A stretch of DNA of 64,000 bases from Fusibacter sp. A1 (GCF_004125825.1 NZ_QQWI01000009.1:124001-188000), one strand, 5' to 3'. Positions 7,979 through 17,612 are shown, counted from the stretch's first letter. Numbers and translations are program-made. The notes: a model not told the origin generated them from the sequence alone.

Positions 7979-8871
7979 TTAAGGAGCAGAAAAATCCTGC
8001 TGCTTGTCTCCTCTTCTATTACCCATTTCATCAACAGACTTCCCTGAACCTTCCTATCTGCGGCGTCATCGACAGGAACATATCCGTCCTCTGAGAATGC
8101 GGCATAGTATATCATGGTTCCTTCCTCAGAACCTGATGTCACAGCTGTCTCGTAAGTCAATTCGACAGGCGATTCGATTTCTAGGGGAATCAGTCCCATG
8201 AAATCCGACTCCAAGGTCGTTCCTACAAGTTCAACCAACGATACCGCGCCGTACTTCAGCTCATGCCTGTTATCCGAAATAAAGGAGATCTCCTTATCCT
8301 CGTATCTGATTTTATAATAGATTCCTGTTTCAAAATCAAACACGAAAACATCCGCACTTTGTAGAGTGAGCGCTGTGTTTTGGTAGCTCCAGCTGACGAC
8401 AGTGTCCTCATCATCGACATATAGGTTTTCCTTTACATGGCGGTTGCCGAAGGTGAGCTGGTCGAGTATCTCCTCATAGAGCGATTCCAAAGTGGGCGCG
8501 TCGACGATGACTGTCATTTCAAAGGAGTCGAATTCAAGCGTTTCGGTTTCTTTCTGTTCAAGCACCGTTTTATTTTTCAGGTATTTGATATTGAATCCAT
8601 CAAAGCTCTTCCAGTGCGGTACCAAAAGCGAGAGGGATTCAGTGATCCTGTCCGTGTACTCAGAGACTACTTCAAAGGGAACTTCTTCGATGACGGCTGT
8701 GATCTCGTCATCAGTTAGTCCGTTGAAGGCCTTGGACATCTCCAGATACACATCTTTGCTCTCATCAGCAACAGCGGCTTGAAATGCCATGACACGGCCT
8801 TCCAAACTGGTTCCTGAAGGTTGGCAGCCTACCAGAAGGATTGCGACCAATAATAGTATGACTTTTTTCAT
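7975..8871 (-). CDS. Predicted lipoprotein of unknown function
   Basis: The 298-residue product has a lipoprotein signal peptide: Lys-Lys start, hydrophobic stretch and lipobox LVGC with Cys16, so it should be anchored outside the membrane. The mature part is acidic and looks like mixed helix and strand; I recognise no domain. ATG at 8871 has GAGGAT upstream. It lies downstream of cysE but that gene has its own terminator at 8889-8916, so cotranscription would need read-through. Confidence 0.75.
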   Translation of the reverse strand: MKKVILLLVAILLVGCQPSGTSLEGRVMAFQAAVADESKDVYLEMSKAFNGLTDDEITAVIEEVPFEVVSEYTDRITESLSLLVPHWKSFDGFNIKYLKNKTVLEQKETETLEFDSFEMTVIVDAPTLESLYEEILDQLTFGNRHVKENLYVDDEDTVVSWSYQNTALTLQSADVFVFDFETGIYYKIRYEDKEISFISDNRHELKYGAVSLVELVGTTLESDFMGLIPLEIESPVELTYETAVTSGSEEGTMIYYAAFSEDGYVPVDDAADRKVQGSLLMKWVIEEETSSRIFLLLK

Positions 8872-8888
8872 GATTTATCCTCACATAA

Positions 8889-8916
8889 GTAAAAAGCTGC
8901 CTACTCGAGACAGCTT
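8889..8916 (-). terminator. Terminator after cysE
   Basis: AAGCTG (8894-8899) and CAGCTT (8911-8916) with an 11-base loop, followed on the minus strand by TTTTTAC. Short stem. Confidence 0.65.
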
Positions 8917-8920
8917 GATT

Positions 8921-9505
8921 TCAAATTACCATATCATTATTTATTTTAATATTTTTATTGTCTTTATTCAATACCTGTACGACCGCTTCAAAATTATTAT
9001 TGTATATTTTTGCAGGTATGCCCACAGCAGTCGAGTTCGTGATCGTGTCCTTAAGTACCACTGCGTTGGCACCGATTTTGCTGCCAGAAGCGATCATTAT
9101 CGGTCCAAGCACCTTGGCTCCTGCACCAACCACAACGTCGTCGCCCAGGGTAGGATGTCTTTTTCCTATATCTTTGCCTGTACCGCCAAGGGTGACCGCC
9201 TGATAAAGTGTGACACGGTCACCTATCACCGTAGTCTCGCCAATCACGACACCCATGCCATGGTCGATAAACAGCTGTTTTCCGATCTGAGCACCAGGGT
9301 GGATTTCAATACCGGTAAAGAGTCTAGCTAGCTGCGAGATCAGACGGGCTAGGAAGAACAGCTTCTTACCATATAGGAAATGCGAGATTCGATAGGAAAA
9401 GACCGCGTGGACTGTTGGATATAATAGCAACAGCTCCAGATAGGATCTCGCTGCCGGATCTTTCATTTTGACATTGTCCAAATATGCTTTCATCGATTTA
9501 AACAT
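8921..9505 (-). CDS. cysE: Serine O-acetyltransferase
   Basis: Makes O-acetylserine from serine and acetyl-CoA, the first step of cysteine synthesis. The 194-residue protein has an N-terminal helical part and a left-handed beta-helix of hexapeptide repeats from about residue 65. The catalytic region [16 protein letters not shown] and the later [13 protein letters not shown] loop are typical of CysE. It is 9 bp downstream of cysK and shares its T-box leader. The order cysK-cysE and the cytoplasmic cysteine synthase complex they form in other bacteria agree with the assignment. Confidence 0.95.
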   Translation of the reverse strand: MFKSMKAYLDNVKMKDPAARSYLELLLLYPTVHAVFSYRISHFLYGKKLFFLARLISQLARLFTGIEIHPGAQIGKQLFIDHGMGVVIGETTVIGDRVTLYQAVTLGGTGKDIGKRHPTLGDDVVVGAGAKVLGPIMIASGSKIGANAVVLKDTITNSTAVGIPAKIYNNNFEAVVQVLNKDNKNIKINNDMVI

Positions 9506-9514
9506 ACATACCTC

Positions 9515-10423
9515 CTAAAAGATTCCCAAGCTCAGGTATCGCTCACCGCCATCCGGCGCCAAGACGACGATGGTCATCGGGTCTTTCGACTCATTGGCTA
9601 GTTGCTCTGCTGCAAAAATCGCCGCTCCAGATGAGACACCCAGCAGCAATCCTTTTTCTTTGGCGATCCGTTTGCATGTCGCAGCCGCCTGCTCATCGGA
9701 TACTTGTTTGATCTTATCCACTACGGACGGGTCGAAGTTTTCGGGAATGAATCCTGCACCGATTCCTTGAATCTTATGTGCTCCAGGTTGTCTTCCTGAT
9801 AAAACAGCGGATTCTGCCGGTTCTACAGCAACTACTTCAACCTCTTTTAAAGATTCTTTCAAATACTTGCCGACACCGCTAATCGTTCCTCCAGACCCAA
9901 CACCAGCGACAAAACATGTCACCTCGGGAACCGCACTTAAAATTTCGGGTCCTGTCGTTTCGTAATGGATTCTGGTGTTGTGACGGTTACTGAACTGCAT
10001 GGGTACGAAGGAGCTATGGTCTTCACTTGCCAGTCTTCTGGCAGTTTCAATCGCACCTTTCATGCCCTGGTCACCCGGAGTCAGAATCAACTCAGCGCCA
10101 TAAGCGGTTATGAACTGTCTTCTTTCTTTGCTCATGGTTTCGGGCATGACAATTTTTACTTTGAGTCCGAGCAGCTGACCGATCAGGGCTATCGAAATTC
10201 CGGTATTTCCACTTGTAGGTTCGATAATCGTACCATCAGATCTTAAAAAACCTTCGTTCAAGGCACCTTCGATCATGCCAAGTGCGGCACGGTCCTTTAC
10301 GCTTCCGCCCAGATTGAACTTTTCCAGTTTGACAAATATCTTTGTATATTCATTGCCGTAATCGCCTTTTAACTCGACAACCGGCGTATTTCCGATCAAT
10401 TCACGTAATGCTTTCTTCGTCAT
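9515..10423 (-). CDS. cysK: Cysteine synthase A (O-acetylserine sulfhydrylase)
   Basis: PLP enzyme converting O-acetylserine and sulfide to cysteine. The PLP lysine is Lys43 in GGSVKDR, the substrate loop PTSGNTGI is at residues 69-76 and the phosphate-binding GVGSGGTISG follows at about 175. Length 302 residues fits CysK. The start at 10423 lies 19 bases below the terminator arm of a T-box leader, so expression should rise when tRNA-Cys is uncharged. cysE follows in the same unit. Confidence 0.96.
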   Translation of the reverse strand: MTKKALRELIGNTPVVELKGDYGNEYTKIFVKLEKFNLGGSVKDRAALGMIEGALNEGFLRSDGTIIEPTSGNTGISIALIGQLLGLKVKIVMPETMSKERRQFITAYGAELILTPGDQGMKGAIETARRLASEDHSSFVPMQFSNRHNTRIHYETTGPEILSAVPEVTCFVAGVGSGGTISGVGKYLKESLKEVEVVAVEPAESAVLSGRQPGAHKIQGIGAGFIPENFDPSVVDKIKQVSDEQAAATCKRIAKEKGLLLGVSSGAAIFAAEQLANESKDPMTIVVLAPDGGERYLSLGIF

Positions 10424-10441
10424 GAAAACACTCCTTCAACT

Positions 10442-10683
10442 AAAAAAGCTTTGCCCCATACATAGAGGCAAAGCATATGCTCTGCTGTTCCACTCTAGCT
10501 ATCACTTGGCGTGCTCTGTAACGGGAGCGCCCGCTGTAGCCTACTTGATTCGGTACAGTGCTCAAAAGGGCACTTCATCATCCATACTATGGGAATTCTC
10601 AGCAAGCTTCCCTCTCTTTGATAGCATATGATAACTACTTTCCTTTTTCATTGCAATTCCTATTAAACAACTCGGGATTAGAT
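10442..10683 (-). promoter_or_regulatory. T-box riboswitch leader of cysK-cysE
   Basis: Minus-strand leader with all main T-box parts in order: a stem I start with GGAAAGTAG (near 10640), the AGAGAGGGAAGC motif (10606-10618), the apical GCTGAGA, and the T-box AGAGTGGAACAGC with TGGAAC at 10487-10492. A terminator follows with arms 10448-10457 and 10465-10474 (GCTTTGCC core) and a T-run at 10442-10447. A UGC triplet in GAAGTGCCC is the likely specifier, which fits cysteine. Uncharged tRNA-Cys would stabilise the antiterminator. The specifier choice is inferred from position and gene content. Confidence 0.88.
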
Positions 10684-10689
10684 ATCATG

Positions 10690-10718
10690 ATTCTACACCC
10701 CTTCTATAAGTTTGTCAA
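10690..10718 (-). promoter_or_regulatory. Promoter of the T-box-cysK-cysE unit
   Basis: Consensus TTGACA (10713-10718), 17-base spacer, TAGAAT (10690-10695); transcription should begin near 10683. Confidence 0.85.
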
Positions 10719-10730
10719 TAGCATAATTAA

Positions 10731-10775
10731 ACCCCTGTCATTATTTCGTATGGATCTACAAAATAATGCAGGGGT
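10731..10775 (-). terminator. Terminator after lipB
   Basis: Long stem: ACCCCTG-CATTATTT (10731-10746) against AAATAATG-CAGGGGT (10761-10775), one bulged base, about 14-base loop, followed by a T/A-rich tail on the minus strand. It lies between lipB and the cysK promoter and insulates them. Confidence 0.75.
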
Positions 10776-10814
10776 AGGGCAAACTTTTTAACTTTTCAAC
10801 TCAACAACACCGAC

Positions 10815-11483
10815 TTAGCTGCTTTTCACGTCGATCGCTTCGTCGAACTCATAAAGTCGTACAAACAGCTCTTTGATTCCACCCTTCACATTATCCATGT
10901 CCTGCTTCTGGCCGGTCAAAGCCTCAAGTGATGTGACGCTTTTGCCGACAAGACCGCAAGGTACGATGTAGCCGTAATGGTCCAGGTTGGGATTCACATT
11001 GAACGCGAAGCCATGGAAGGTCACACCTCGTTTTACAGCAAGACCCAAGGCACATATTTTAGAATCACCGATCCACACACCCGCATTGATCTCGTTTCTT
11101 TCCGCTGTAATGTCATGATGTTCCTTCATAAAGTCGATGAAGACCTGCTCTAGAATCGTGACAAATCTCCTGATGCTTCTTCCATGTCTTTCCTTAATGT
11201 TAAAAATCGGATAACCCACCAGTTGACCCGGTCCATGATAGGTTGCGTCACCGCCACGTTCAATCGTTCGAAGCTCAATTCCCTGTTCCAGTAAGAAGTC
11301 TTCAGAGAAAAGCACATTTCCTTCCACCGCGTTTCTTCCCATGGTAATGACAGGAGGATGCTCTACTAGCATGAGCGTATCAGGCATTTCACCATCCTGC
11401 ACTTTTTTTAAAATTTCCAACTGCAAAGCATGGGCCTTATCATAAGACATCAGCCCGCAATCCATAACATGCAATGTTCTCAT
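10815..11483 (-). CDS. lipB: Octanoyl-(acyl-carrier-protein):protein N-octanoyltransferase
   Basis: Transfers octanoyl from ACP to lipoyl domains, the first step of lipoate synthesis. The signature RGGDATYHGPGQLVGYPI is at residues 76-93 and the catalytic pair is Lys142 (SKICALG) and Cys176 (VPCGL). Length 222 residues is normal. It is the last gene of the pncA-to-lipB unit, 7 bp after the YARHG lipoprotein gene. No lipA is in the window. The partner proteins would be 2-oxoacid dehydrogenases or the glycine cleavage H protein, not visible here. Confidence 0.95.
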   Translation of the reverse strand: MRTLHVMDCGLMSYDKAHALQLEILKKVQDGEMPDTLMLVEHPPVITMGRNAVEGNVLFSEDFLLEQGIELRTIERGGDATYHGPGQLVGYPIFNIKERHGRSIRRFVTILEQVFIDFMKEHHDITAERNEINAGVWIGDSKICALGLAVKRGVTFHGFAFNVNPNLDHYGYIVPCGLVGKSVTSLEALTGQKQDMDNVKGGIKELFVRLYEFDEAIDVKSS

Positions 11484-11490
11484 AGTTTCC

Positions 11491-13410
11491 TCACTTTATA
11501 TTACTTAACACTTCATCTAAAAGCATCTCGATACCGTTGATTTTTCCGCTTTGATCCAGGTAGATAAATCCCTTTAATCCTTCAAGCGTAGTAAACTCTA
11601 GTGTCGATACACCGTCAGAACCGATTATTTCTATCGAATGTCCCGCTTGCACCGTGATAAGGTCCGTCTTGTCAGGAGTCGTATAAGCATCAAAGCTCAA
11701 CAGCACGTTGTGGAACGACGAAGTTCTAAACAGTCTGTCCTCCACGCTCGGCCAAGCGATTTCCGCAAAATGCGTAAAAGGATCCAGTAAGAAACGCCTC
11801 TGCCAGATCGTACCGCGTTCATCGTGGTAGAAAACTCCTTCAATGGATTCAAACATCTCAAGCTCCAGTTCGCCCTTTTGATAAACAAGGGTAAAATACT
11901 CCTGGGGCAGCGGTCCGTACACCGTAATCAGAATATCCATTCTTCCGTCAGACTCATCTAAGTCGGCGATCACCAAGGAATGTTCATTCAATTCCCTTTT
12001 GATCGGTTTGGTATCTTCATTCACGGTGAGCAACCATTCATCACCTTGGCCTCTTAAGGTGATTTGGTCGACGACGCCATCAAAGTCCAGATCGATTTCT
12101 TTTGTCGTCTTATCGTGGAGCGCATTTTCTATGGCGATGACATTTGCATTCTCAATGCTGTTTAACACCGTAGGCGAAGCCAGCTTCTTATACCATGACT
12201 GCCCGTCAAAATAAGTTTGCGTCTCCTCATCCTCAAATGTAAAACCGTGTCTAGCCAGTATTTCTGCTTTGGCTATGCTTAGCGCCTCTTGCGACAGCGC
12301 ACTCAACTTGCTTTCATCAACCATTTTATATGCGGAATGCTTTAGCACCCACGAACCTTTGGCTATCGCGATTTCGGGCGCGATCTCAAGTTCATATAAG
12401 CTGGGGTCTATCGACTGCATATACAGCACTTTTTCAAAGGCACCTATCTGGGAAACCACCCGATCTCCCTCTGGGCTCCTTACTACGACCTGATACTTAT
12501 CGTTGATGCCTATGGTCAGGTTCTCATCCAGCACTAGATAATCAAGAAGGTCTTCAACAGATTCATCTGACTTCGTATCCTTGTCAAGCTGGACCCCTAT
12601 GTTGATGTAATGATCCGTTTGTTTGGTCGTTTCTCCGCTGGTCTTGTAGGTGACCACTTCATCCACAGGCACCTGGACAAATACGCCGCCCTTTACTCGC
12701 ACTGGCAGCCATGCTTCCCTGTTTGCAAGCAGCTCCTTTGTGACGATGCCAGAATCACTTTCATTTGTACCCTTGATCGCCTCTTCTTCAAGATCGATCG
12801 CACTCATGATCTGACTCACCTGATTCTCGTCCAGTAAGGTCTTAAGCGGTATGCCGACAAGATTTCCTCTTTTCTCCTCCAATGCGTATGAGACGATATC
12901 ATAACCGATGATATCATTTCCATCCGAATTAGATAGATGGTAGTCTTCTCTTAAATATACTCTGCCATCGACAACCGCCTCAATCGTTTCATGGGACTGA
13001 AGTTTCGTGTATACACCCGTTTCCGCTTGTATCTCCACTAGGCCCGGTGCCTGTCCCAAGCGATTCCATACGACCGTCGACCAGTCGCTGGTCAGGTACT
13101 GGCCGCTTTCGATTCTTGATTCCACGGTCGATCTTCCGTCATAACCGCGCAGCAGCTGTATATGACCTGTCGACAAATACATAAGACCCATATCATAGTC
13201 GGTCAGTCCGTACTCGCCGTCCTGATAACTAATCACTACTGTTTTATAGCCGATTCCATTTGCTTCAGAACGGATCCCAAGCATCACAGACCACGGCTCT
13301 ATTTTCAATTCATCATTTTGGTTTGCAGTCTCACTTGAGCCACATGCGCTAAGGACAAGAATGCCTATGGCTAAAAGCGTTAAAAGGACACCTTTAAGTA
13401 GCTTGTTCAT
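11491..13410 (-). CDS. Predicted lipoprotein with YARHG domain
   Basis: The 639-residue product has a lipoprotein signal with lipobox LSAC (Cys23), so it should be on the outer face of the membrane. A YARHG domain is readable at about residues 370-430: EALSIAKAEILARHGF, then YFDGQSWYK. This domain is extracellular and often found in Firmicute lipoproteins, with no known activity. The rest shows no familiar domain, though the last 200 residues contain repeated beta-rich segments. Its start overlaps the end of the rsuA-like gene by 17 bp, so it is translated within the pncA-lipB unit. Confidence 0.8.
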   Translation of the reverse strand: MNKLLKGVLLTLLAIGILVLSACGSSETANQNDELKIEPWSVMLGIRSEANGIGYKTVVISYQDGEYGLTDYDMGLMYLSTGHIQLLRGYDGRSTVESRIESGQYLTSDWSTVVWNRLGQAPGLVEIQAETGVYTKLQSHETIEAVVDGRVYLREDYHLSNSDGNDIIGYDIVSYALEEKRGNLVGIPLKTLLDENQVSQIMSAIDLEEEAIKGTNESDSGIVTKELLANREAWLPVRVKGGVFVQVPVDEVVTYKTSGETTKQTDHYINIGVQLDKDTKSDESVEDLLDYLVLDENLTIGINDKYQVVVRSPEGDRVVSQIGAFEKVLYMQSIDPSLYELEIAPEIAIAKGSWVLKHSAYKMVDESKLSALSQEALSIAKAEILARHGFTFEDEETQTYFDGQSWYKKLASPTVLNSIENANVIAIENALHDKTTKEIDLDFDGVVDQITLRGQGDEWLLTVNEDTKPIKRELNEHSLVIADLDESDGRMDILITVYGPLPQEYFTLVYQKGELELEMFESIEGVFYHDERGTIWQRRFLLDPFTHFAEIAWPSVEDRLFRTSSFHNVLLSFDAYTTPDKTDLITVQAGHSIEIIGSDGVSTLEFTTLEGLKGFIYLDQSGKINGIEMLLDEVLSNIK

Positions 13411-14137
13411 CGCTTACCCCTTTCGCACTTTCCATCAGGGCGATGATTTCCTCCTCCTTCAGCTCCCTGCTCTCTCCACGTTCGAGATCTGCATCTAAGG
13501 AAAGCGGTCCGAAGGTGACTCGCTCCAAAAATACCACTTCATTATCTATGGCGATCAGCATCTCCTTTACCTGGTGGTACTTACCTTCGCTGATTGTCAG
13601 GTACAAGGTATGGGGATCGCCTTCTTGAAGCTTGGCTTTCGCAGGTTTTGTCAAATACTCCCCAGGGATCACAACGCCTTTTTCAAGTTGCTCCAAATCC
13701 TCAATAGTCAGAGGATCACGCGTAGTGACCTTATAGGTTTTTCCCACATGATATTTGGGAGACAGCATCTTATGCGCGAGCTGACCGTCGTTGGTGAGGA
13801 GAAGCAGCCCCACCGTATCCCTATCAAGCCTGCCTGCAGGGAAAAGATCGTAATGCAGGTAGGATTCGTCTATCAGATCCAGCACTGTCGCTTTTGAACG
13901 GTCTTCTGTCGCACTGATATAGCCTTGCGGTTTATTCAGCATGATGTAGATAAAGGGCTTATAGCCTACAACCTGGTCTCCGAAGCGAATCACGTCCTTT
14001 TCAGGGTCGATATGCGCTTTTCCTTTAGTTTCGACAATACCGTTTACTCGAACCCAACCGTTTAAGAGCTGTTTTTTCACTTCGGTCCGAGTGCCTATTC
14101 CCATATTGCTTAAAAATTTATCTAATCTCATAATCAC
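13394..14137 (-). CDS. RsuA-family rRNA pseudouridine synthase
   Basis: Pseudouridine synthase with an N-terminal S4 RNA-binding domain (MRLDKFLSNMG onward) and the RsuA/RluB/E/F catalytic domain. The active-site aspartate is Asp105 in AGRLDRDTVGLLLL, and the NKPQGYISA motif precedes it. RsuA makes pseudouridine 516 in 16S rRNA; the exact target cannot be told from sequence. The frame can begin at GTG 14137, directly after the rsmF stop, or ATG 14131; neither has a strong ribosome site, which suggests translational coupling. Its end overlaps the next gene. Confidence 0.88.
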   Translation of the reverse strand: MIMRLDKFLSNMGIGTRTEVKKQLLNGWVRVNGIVETKGKAHIDPEKDVIRFGDQVVGYKPFIYIMLNKPQGYISATEDRSKATVLDLIDESYLHYDLFPAGRLDRDTVGLLLLTNDGQLAHKMLSPKYHVGKTYKVTTRDPLTIEDLEQLEKGVVIPGEYLTKPAKAKLQEGDPHTLYLTISEGKYHQVKEMLIAIDNEVVFLERVTFGPLSLDADLERGESRELKEEEIIALMESAKGVSDEQAT

Positions 14138-15478
14138 TTACACCATTCTCCACGCAGCGGGATATTTGTTTTTTAATTGACCGTTCACAACCTTAGCCCA
14201 TCCTAGGGGAAAATCCCCCATGCAGACAACGTACCAGCCGTTGGGATAATCGACATGCAGTGTCTCGCATTTCAGGTATTTTACAACCTCGATCTCCTCA
14301 TAGCCAAAAGTGATGGTATTTTTTATCCACTCTTTTTTTAGTCCCATGGCAAAACTCTGTGCCGGCTCGAACCGTCCCTTGACAAGCTCCCCAAGGAGCC
14401 ACCCTCTTCTTAGCACGCGGATTCCCTTTAGGTCCGGAACCGCCTGTGGATCTAATAGGATCTTGTCGTTATGCACTCTGAAACTACCTACAATCGGTTC
14501 ATGTAGAACTTCCTTCATAAACGCCTGCAGTTCTTCAGGTGCGGGTTGATCTTTCTGTGGATTTACATTTGCTTCAAGCCTTCCGTCTTTGATGAGACTG
14601 GCAAGAAAATGACCTTCTCCACGCAATTTGAAAGGATACAGTCTTTTAGCAGACCTCAGGCGCTCGTCGCCGCCGATTGCGATGCCGTCTTCAAAATACT
14701 CGCTGTCGATGTCCTCGATTGTAAGTTCTGAATGAGCATTCAAGAGTCCTTCGATCACAGACTCGTTTTCAACAGGCGAAAAAGTGCACGTCGAATACAG
14801 AAACTGGCCTCCACCTTTTAACATGGGCTGCACACCTTCAGCTAATGAGCTTTGAATCGCATGATATTCATCGTTGCTCGCCTCGGACCATGATGCGGCT
14901 ATCGATGGATCTTTTCTAAACATTCCTTCTCCCGAACACGGCGCGTCAACAAGGATCCTATCGTAGAATTCCCTTTGAAGGTTTGCCAGCTTATCCACCT
15001 GCTCGGAAGTGATAATGACGTTTTTAAGTCCGAACTGTTCTATGTTCTTTACCACAGCGCGTAAACGGCTCGCGGAGATATCGTTGGATACCACAAGGCC
15101 TGATTCACCGACACGGTTTGCGATTTGCAGTGTTTTGCCCCCCGGAGCCGAGCATAAGTCCAGGATGCGCTCTCCATTTTCTATGTGCATCGTATTCACC
15201 GGCGCCATCGCGCTCGGCTCTTGCATGTAATAGAGTCCGGCATGGTAAAAGGGGTGCTTGGCCGGTCGTAGGTCCGGGTCCACATAGTACCCGTCCGTGG
15301 TCCATGGAATCCTCTCCAGTTTAAAGGGACAGATCTTCTCAAACTCCTCTGGAGTGATCTTATTCAGGTTCACTCTTAAGCCGGCTTCACGCGGTAAGGA
15401 GAAGCTGGCCAGGTAAGCATCGAAATCGTTGCCAAACACGTCTTTCATTTGGCTGATGAATTTTTCTGGTAAATGCAT
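14138..15478 (-). CDS. RsmF-like 16S rRNA m5C methyltransferase
   Basis: SAM-dependent RNA cytosine-5 methyltransferase of the NOL1/NOP2/sun family. Motifs: SAM-binding LDLCSAPGGKT, the DAPCSGEG motif IV cysteine and the STCTFSPVENE motif VI catalytic cysteine. A C-terminal region with FPLGWAKV resembles the extra RNA-binding part of RsmF/YebU. I start at ATG 15478 (MHLPEKFISQ), which has GGAGG 5 bases upstream; a longer reading would overlap pncB. It lies between pncB and an rRNA pseudouridine synthase gene, so two rRNA modification genes are paired. Confidence 0.9.
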   Translation of the reverse strand: MHLPEKFISQMKDVFGNDFDAYLASFSLPREAGLRVNLNKITPEEFEKICPFKLERIPWTTDGYYVDPDLRPAKHPFYHAGLYYMQEPSAMAPVNTMHIENGERILDLCSAPGGKTLQIANRVGESGLVVSNDISASRLRAVVKNIEQFGLKNVIITSEQVDKLANLQREFYDRILVDAPCSGEGMFRKDPSIAASWSEASNDEYHAIQSSLAEGVQPMLKGGGQFLYSTCTFSPVENESVIEGLLNAHSELTIEDIDSEYFEDGIAIGGDERLRSAKRLYPFKLRGEGHFLASLIKDGRLEANVNPQKDQPAPEELQAFMKEVLHEPIVGSFRVHNDKILLDPQAVPDLKGIRVLRRGWLLGELVKGRFEPAQSFAMGLKKEWIKNTITFGYEEIEVVKYLKCETLHVDYPNGWYVVCMGDFPLGWAKVVNGQLKNKYPAAWRMV

Positions 15479-15491
15479 GATGCCTCCGATT

Positions 15492-16970
15492 CTAGTTGTC
15501 GCTTTCACTTAAAGCATGCAGCTGTGTTTTGACCTGTTGTATCATTTCTCTTTTTAGCGTCCATAGATTAGGACTCAAATCCACGTAATACCTATGCGGA
15601 TTTTCAAATCGCTTGACTTCATCCCACAGATTGTCCACCTGAGTCAGACAGTAATTTCTTACCTCTTCGATAGTCGGTGGCTCATACACGCATTCGCCAG
15701 CGTTAAAGATCTGGACCAGCAGCTCTTTTGCGTAAAAATCTTTTAGAACCTTCCTCTTCCATGTGAATTCTGGATGGAACAGCTCATAGGGCTTTGTATC
15801 GTCGATATGCTCATCTACCAGTGTCACGACATCGGCGATAGGACTATCGGTCTGATTGTCGAACAGACGCCAGACCTTTTTAAAGGCGGGCGTAGTTATT
15901 TTTTCAACATTCTCACTGAGTTTGATTTTAGGAATAATCTCGCCTTTTTTCTCAACACCCACCAGCTTGTAGACACCGCCGAATACCGGACTTGACTTCG
16001 ACGTGATCAGTCTTTCGCCTACTCCATAGGCATCCAGCTTGGCACCTTGAAAATGCATGTCCCTGATCAGATACTCATCCAGCGAGTTCGATGCGAAAAT
16101 CTTGCAGTCCTCGTAACCGGCCTCATCAAGCAATACCCGCGCGTGTTTTGAAAGATAGGCGATATCACCACTGTCTATCCTTATTCCACGAGGTCTTTTG
16201 TTCAATGGGACAAGCACTTCATCAAATACCCTTATGGCATTTGGCACTCCCGACTTGATGACATCGTAGGTATCCACTAGCAATACCGATTCATCCGGAT
16301 AGGTCTCGGTGTACGCCTTAAAGGACTCATATTCCGAATCGAAAAGCTGGACCCAGCTATGCGCCATCGTTCCTGAAGACGGTACGCCAAAATGCCTGTC
16401 CGCCATCGTGTTGGATGATCCGACGCAGCCTGCGATATATGCGGCTCTAGCCCCAAGTACTGCGGCATCGACCCCTTGGGCTCTTCTCGCACCGAACTCG
16501 AGCACGGCTTTGCCTTTTGCAGCCCTCACGATTCTGCTTGCCTTGGTGCAAATCAGGCTCTGGTGGTTCATCAGCAGCAGGACTACCGTTTCGATCAGCT
16601 GCGCCTCGAACATGGTTCCCTTGACAACCATGATCGGTTCATTAGGGAACACGGGCGTCCCTTCCGGCATCGCCCACATATCACCGCTAAATCGAAAACT
16701 TTCCAGTCGCTTCAGGAACTTCTCGTCGAACATGTCCTTACTTCTTAAAAATTCAATATCTTCCTTTGTGAATTTGAGCGCCTTAATATAATCGATCACC
16801 TGTGCAAGTCCGCAAGTGAGTGCGAATCCGCCTCCATCAGGTATTGTCCTGAAAAAGTAGTCGAAGTATCCTATCTGCTCGTCCAGGCCGTGATGCATGT
16901 AACCGTTCATCATGGTCAGCTCATAGAAATCTGTCAGCAGCGTCAAATTATCTTTATAGTTTTTCATCAT
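15492..16970 (-). CDS. pncB: Nicotinate phosphoribosyltransferase
   Basis: Makes nicotinate mononucleotide from nicotinate and PRPP, the second step of the Preiss-Handler NAD salvage route. Recognised by the start LLTDFYELTMMNGYM, the GGFALTCGLAQ segment, the FGARRAQG motif near residue 155 and the RIDSGDIAYLSK region near residue 265. The 492-residue length fits the long Firmicute form. Its ATG directly follows the TAA of pncA, so the two salvage enzymes are made together. Confidence 0.95.
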   Translation of the reverse strand: MMKNYKDNLTLLTDFYELTMMNGYMHHGLDEQIGYFDYFFRTIPDGGGFALTCGLAQVIDYIKALKFTKEDIEFLRSKDMFDEKFLKRLESFRFSGDMWAMPEGTPVFPNEPIMVVKGTMFEAQLIETVVLLLMNHQSLICTKASRIVRAAKGKAVLEFGARRAQGVDAAVLGARAAYIAGCVGSSNTMADRHFGVPSSGTMAHSWVQLFDSEYESFKAYTETYPDESVLLVDTYDVIKSGVPNAIRVFDEVLVPLNKRPRGIRIDSGDIAYLSKHARVLLDEAGYEDCKIFASNSLDEYLIRDMHFQGAKLDAYGVGERLITSKSSPVFGGVYKLVGVEKKGEIIPKIKLSENVEKITTPAFKKVWRLFDNQTDSPIADVVTLVDEHIDDTKPYELFHPEFTWKRKVLKDFYAKELLVQIFNAGECVYEPPTIEEVRNYCLTQVDNLWDEVKRFENPHRYYVDLSPNLWTLKREMIQQVKTQLHALSESDN

Positions 16971-17612
16971 TTATCCCCACTTCACCAGTTGTACGCCATT
17001 TTGCTCCATCATATAAAGGCCCATGATATGAAGCAGGTCACCCTCATGCAGGTCATAATCGTAAGTGTCGACAAGGTCAACTGGAACAATCACATTGACC
17101 TTTTCATCCAACCTGTTGAAATGAGTCTTTAAGGTGATTGCCAGCTGGTTGATGCAGATATCCGTACAATCGCCTACGACAATGAAGTTCTTCCACTTGG
17201 GATTCCCTTCAAGCAGCTTCTGGAACTCAGGTTCCAGATAGGCATTGGTCGAATTCTTGTCAATCCGTTTAAAAGAAACGGCAGTTGCGATTTCCGGTAC
17301 GATCTCACTCTCCTCGGTGCCTTTTAGGCAGTGGGTGGGGTAAGAACCGAACTCTGGTGACTTTTCTGTGTGGGCGTCGGCAAATGCCAGTATTTCAATC
17401 TGTTTTTCCTCACATAACTTGGCAAACTCAGCAATCGGCTGAGCGATTGCTAAGACTCTTGGACTGCTCAAAGCGCCAAAATGCGCAAAGCCGTTGATCA
17501 TATCCGTAATCAGCAATACGGTATCGTCCTTGCTGAACTGACTCAAATCTATTTTTTCAAGTGCCTCATAACTGGATCTAATTCGTTCAAATGCTTCAAT
17601 CGACTTACTCAT
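16971..17612 (-). CDS. pncA: Nicotinamidase-type isochorismatase-family amidohydrolase
   Basis: Likely hydrolyses nicotinamide to nicotinate, feeding PncB. Isochorismatase fold signs: catalytic Asp in LLITDMINGF, the FADAHTE segment with metal-site residues and the lysine in HCLKGTEESE, and the nucleophile cysteine in GDCTDICI. It is 213 residues, normal for the family. Position directly before pncB makes nicotinamide the probable substrate; without that context another isochorismatase-type substrate would be possible. It heads a six-gene unit. A GGGAGG site precedes the ATG at 17612. Confidence 0.88.
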   Translation of the reverse strand: MSKSIEAFERIRSSYEALEKIDLSQFSKDDTVLLITDMINGFAHFGALSSPRVLAIAQPIAEFAKLCEEKQIEILAFADAHTEKSPEFGSYPTHCLKGTEESEIVPEIATAVSFKRIDKNSTNAYLEPEFQKLLEGNPKWKNFIVVGDCTDICINQLAITLKTHFNRLDEKVNVIVPVDLVDTYDYDLHEGDLLHIMGLYMMEQNGVQLVKWG

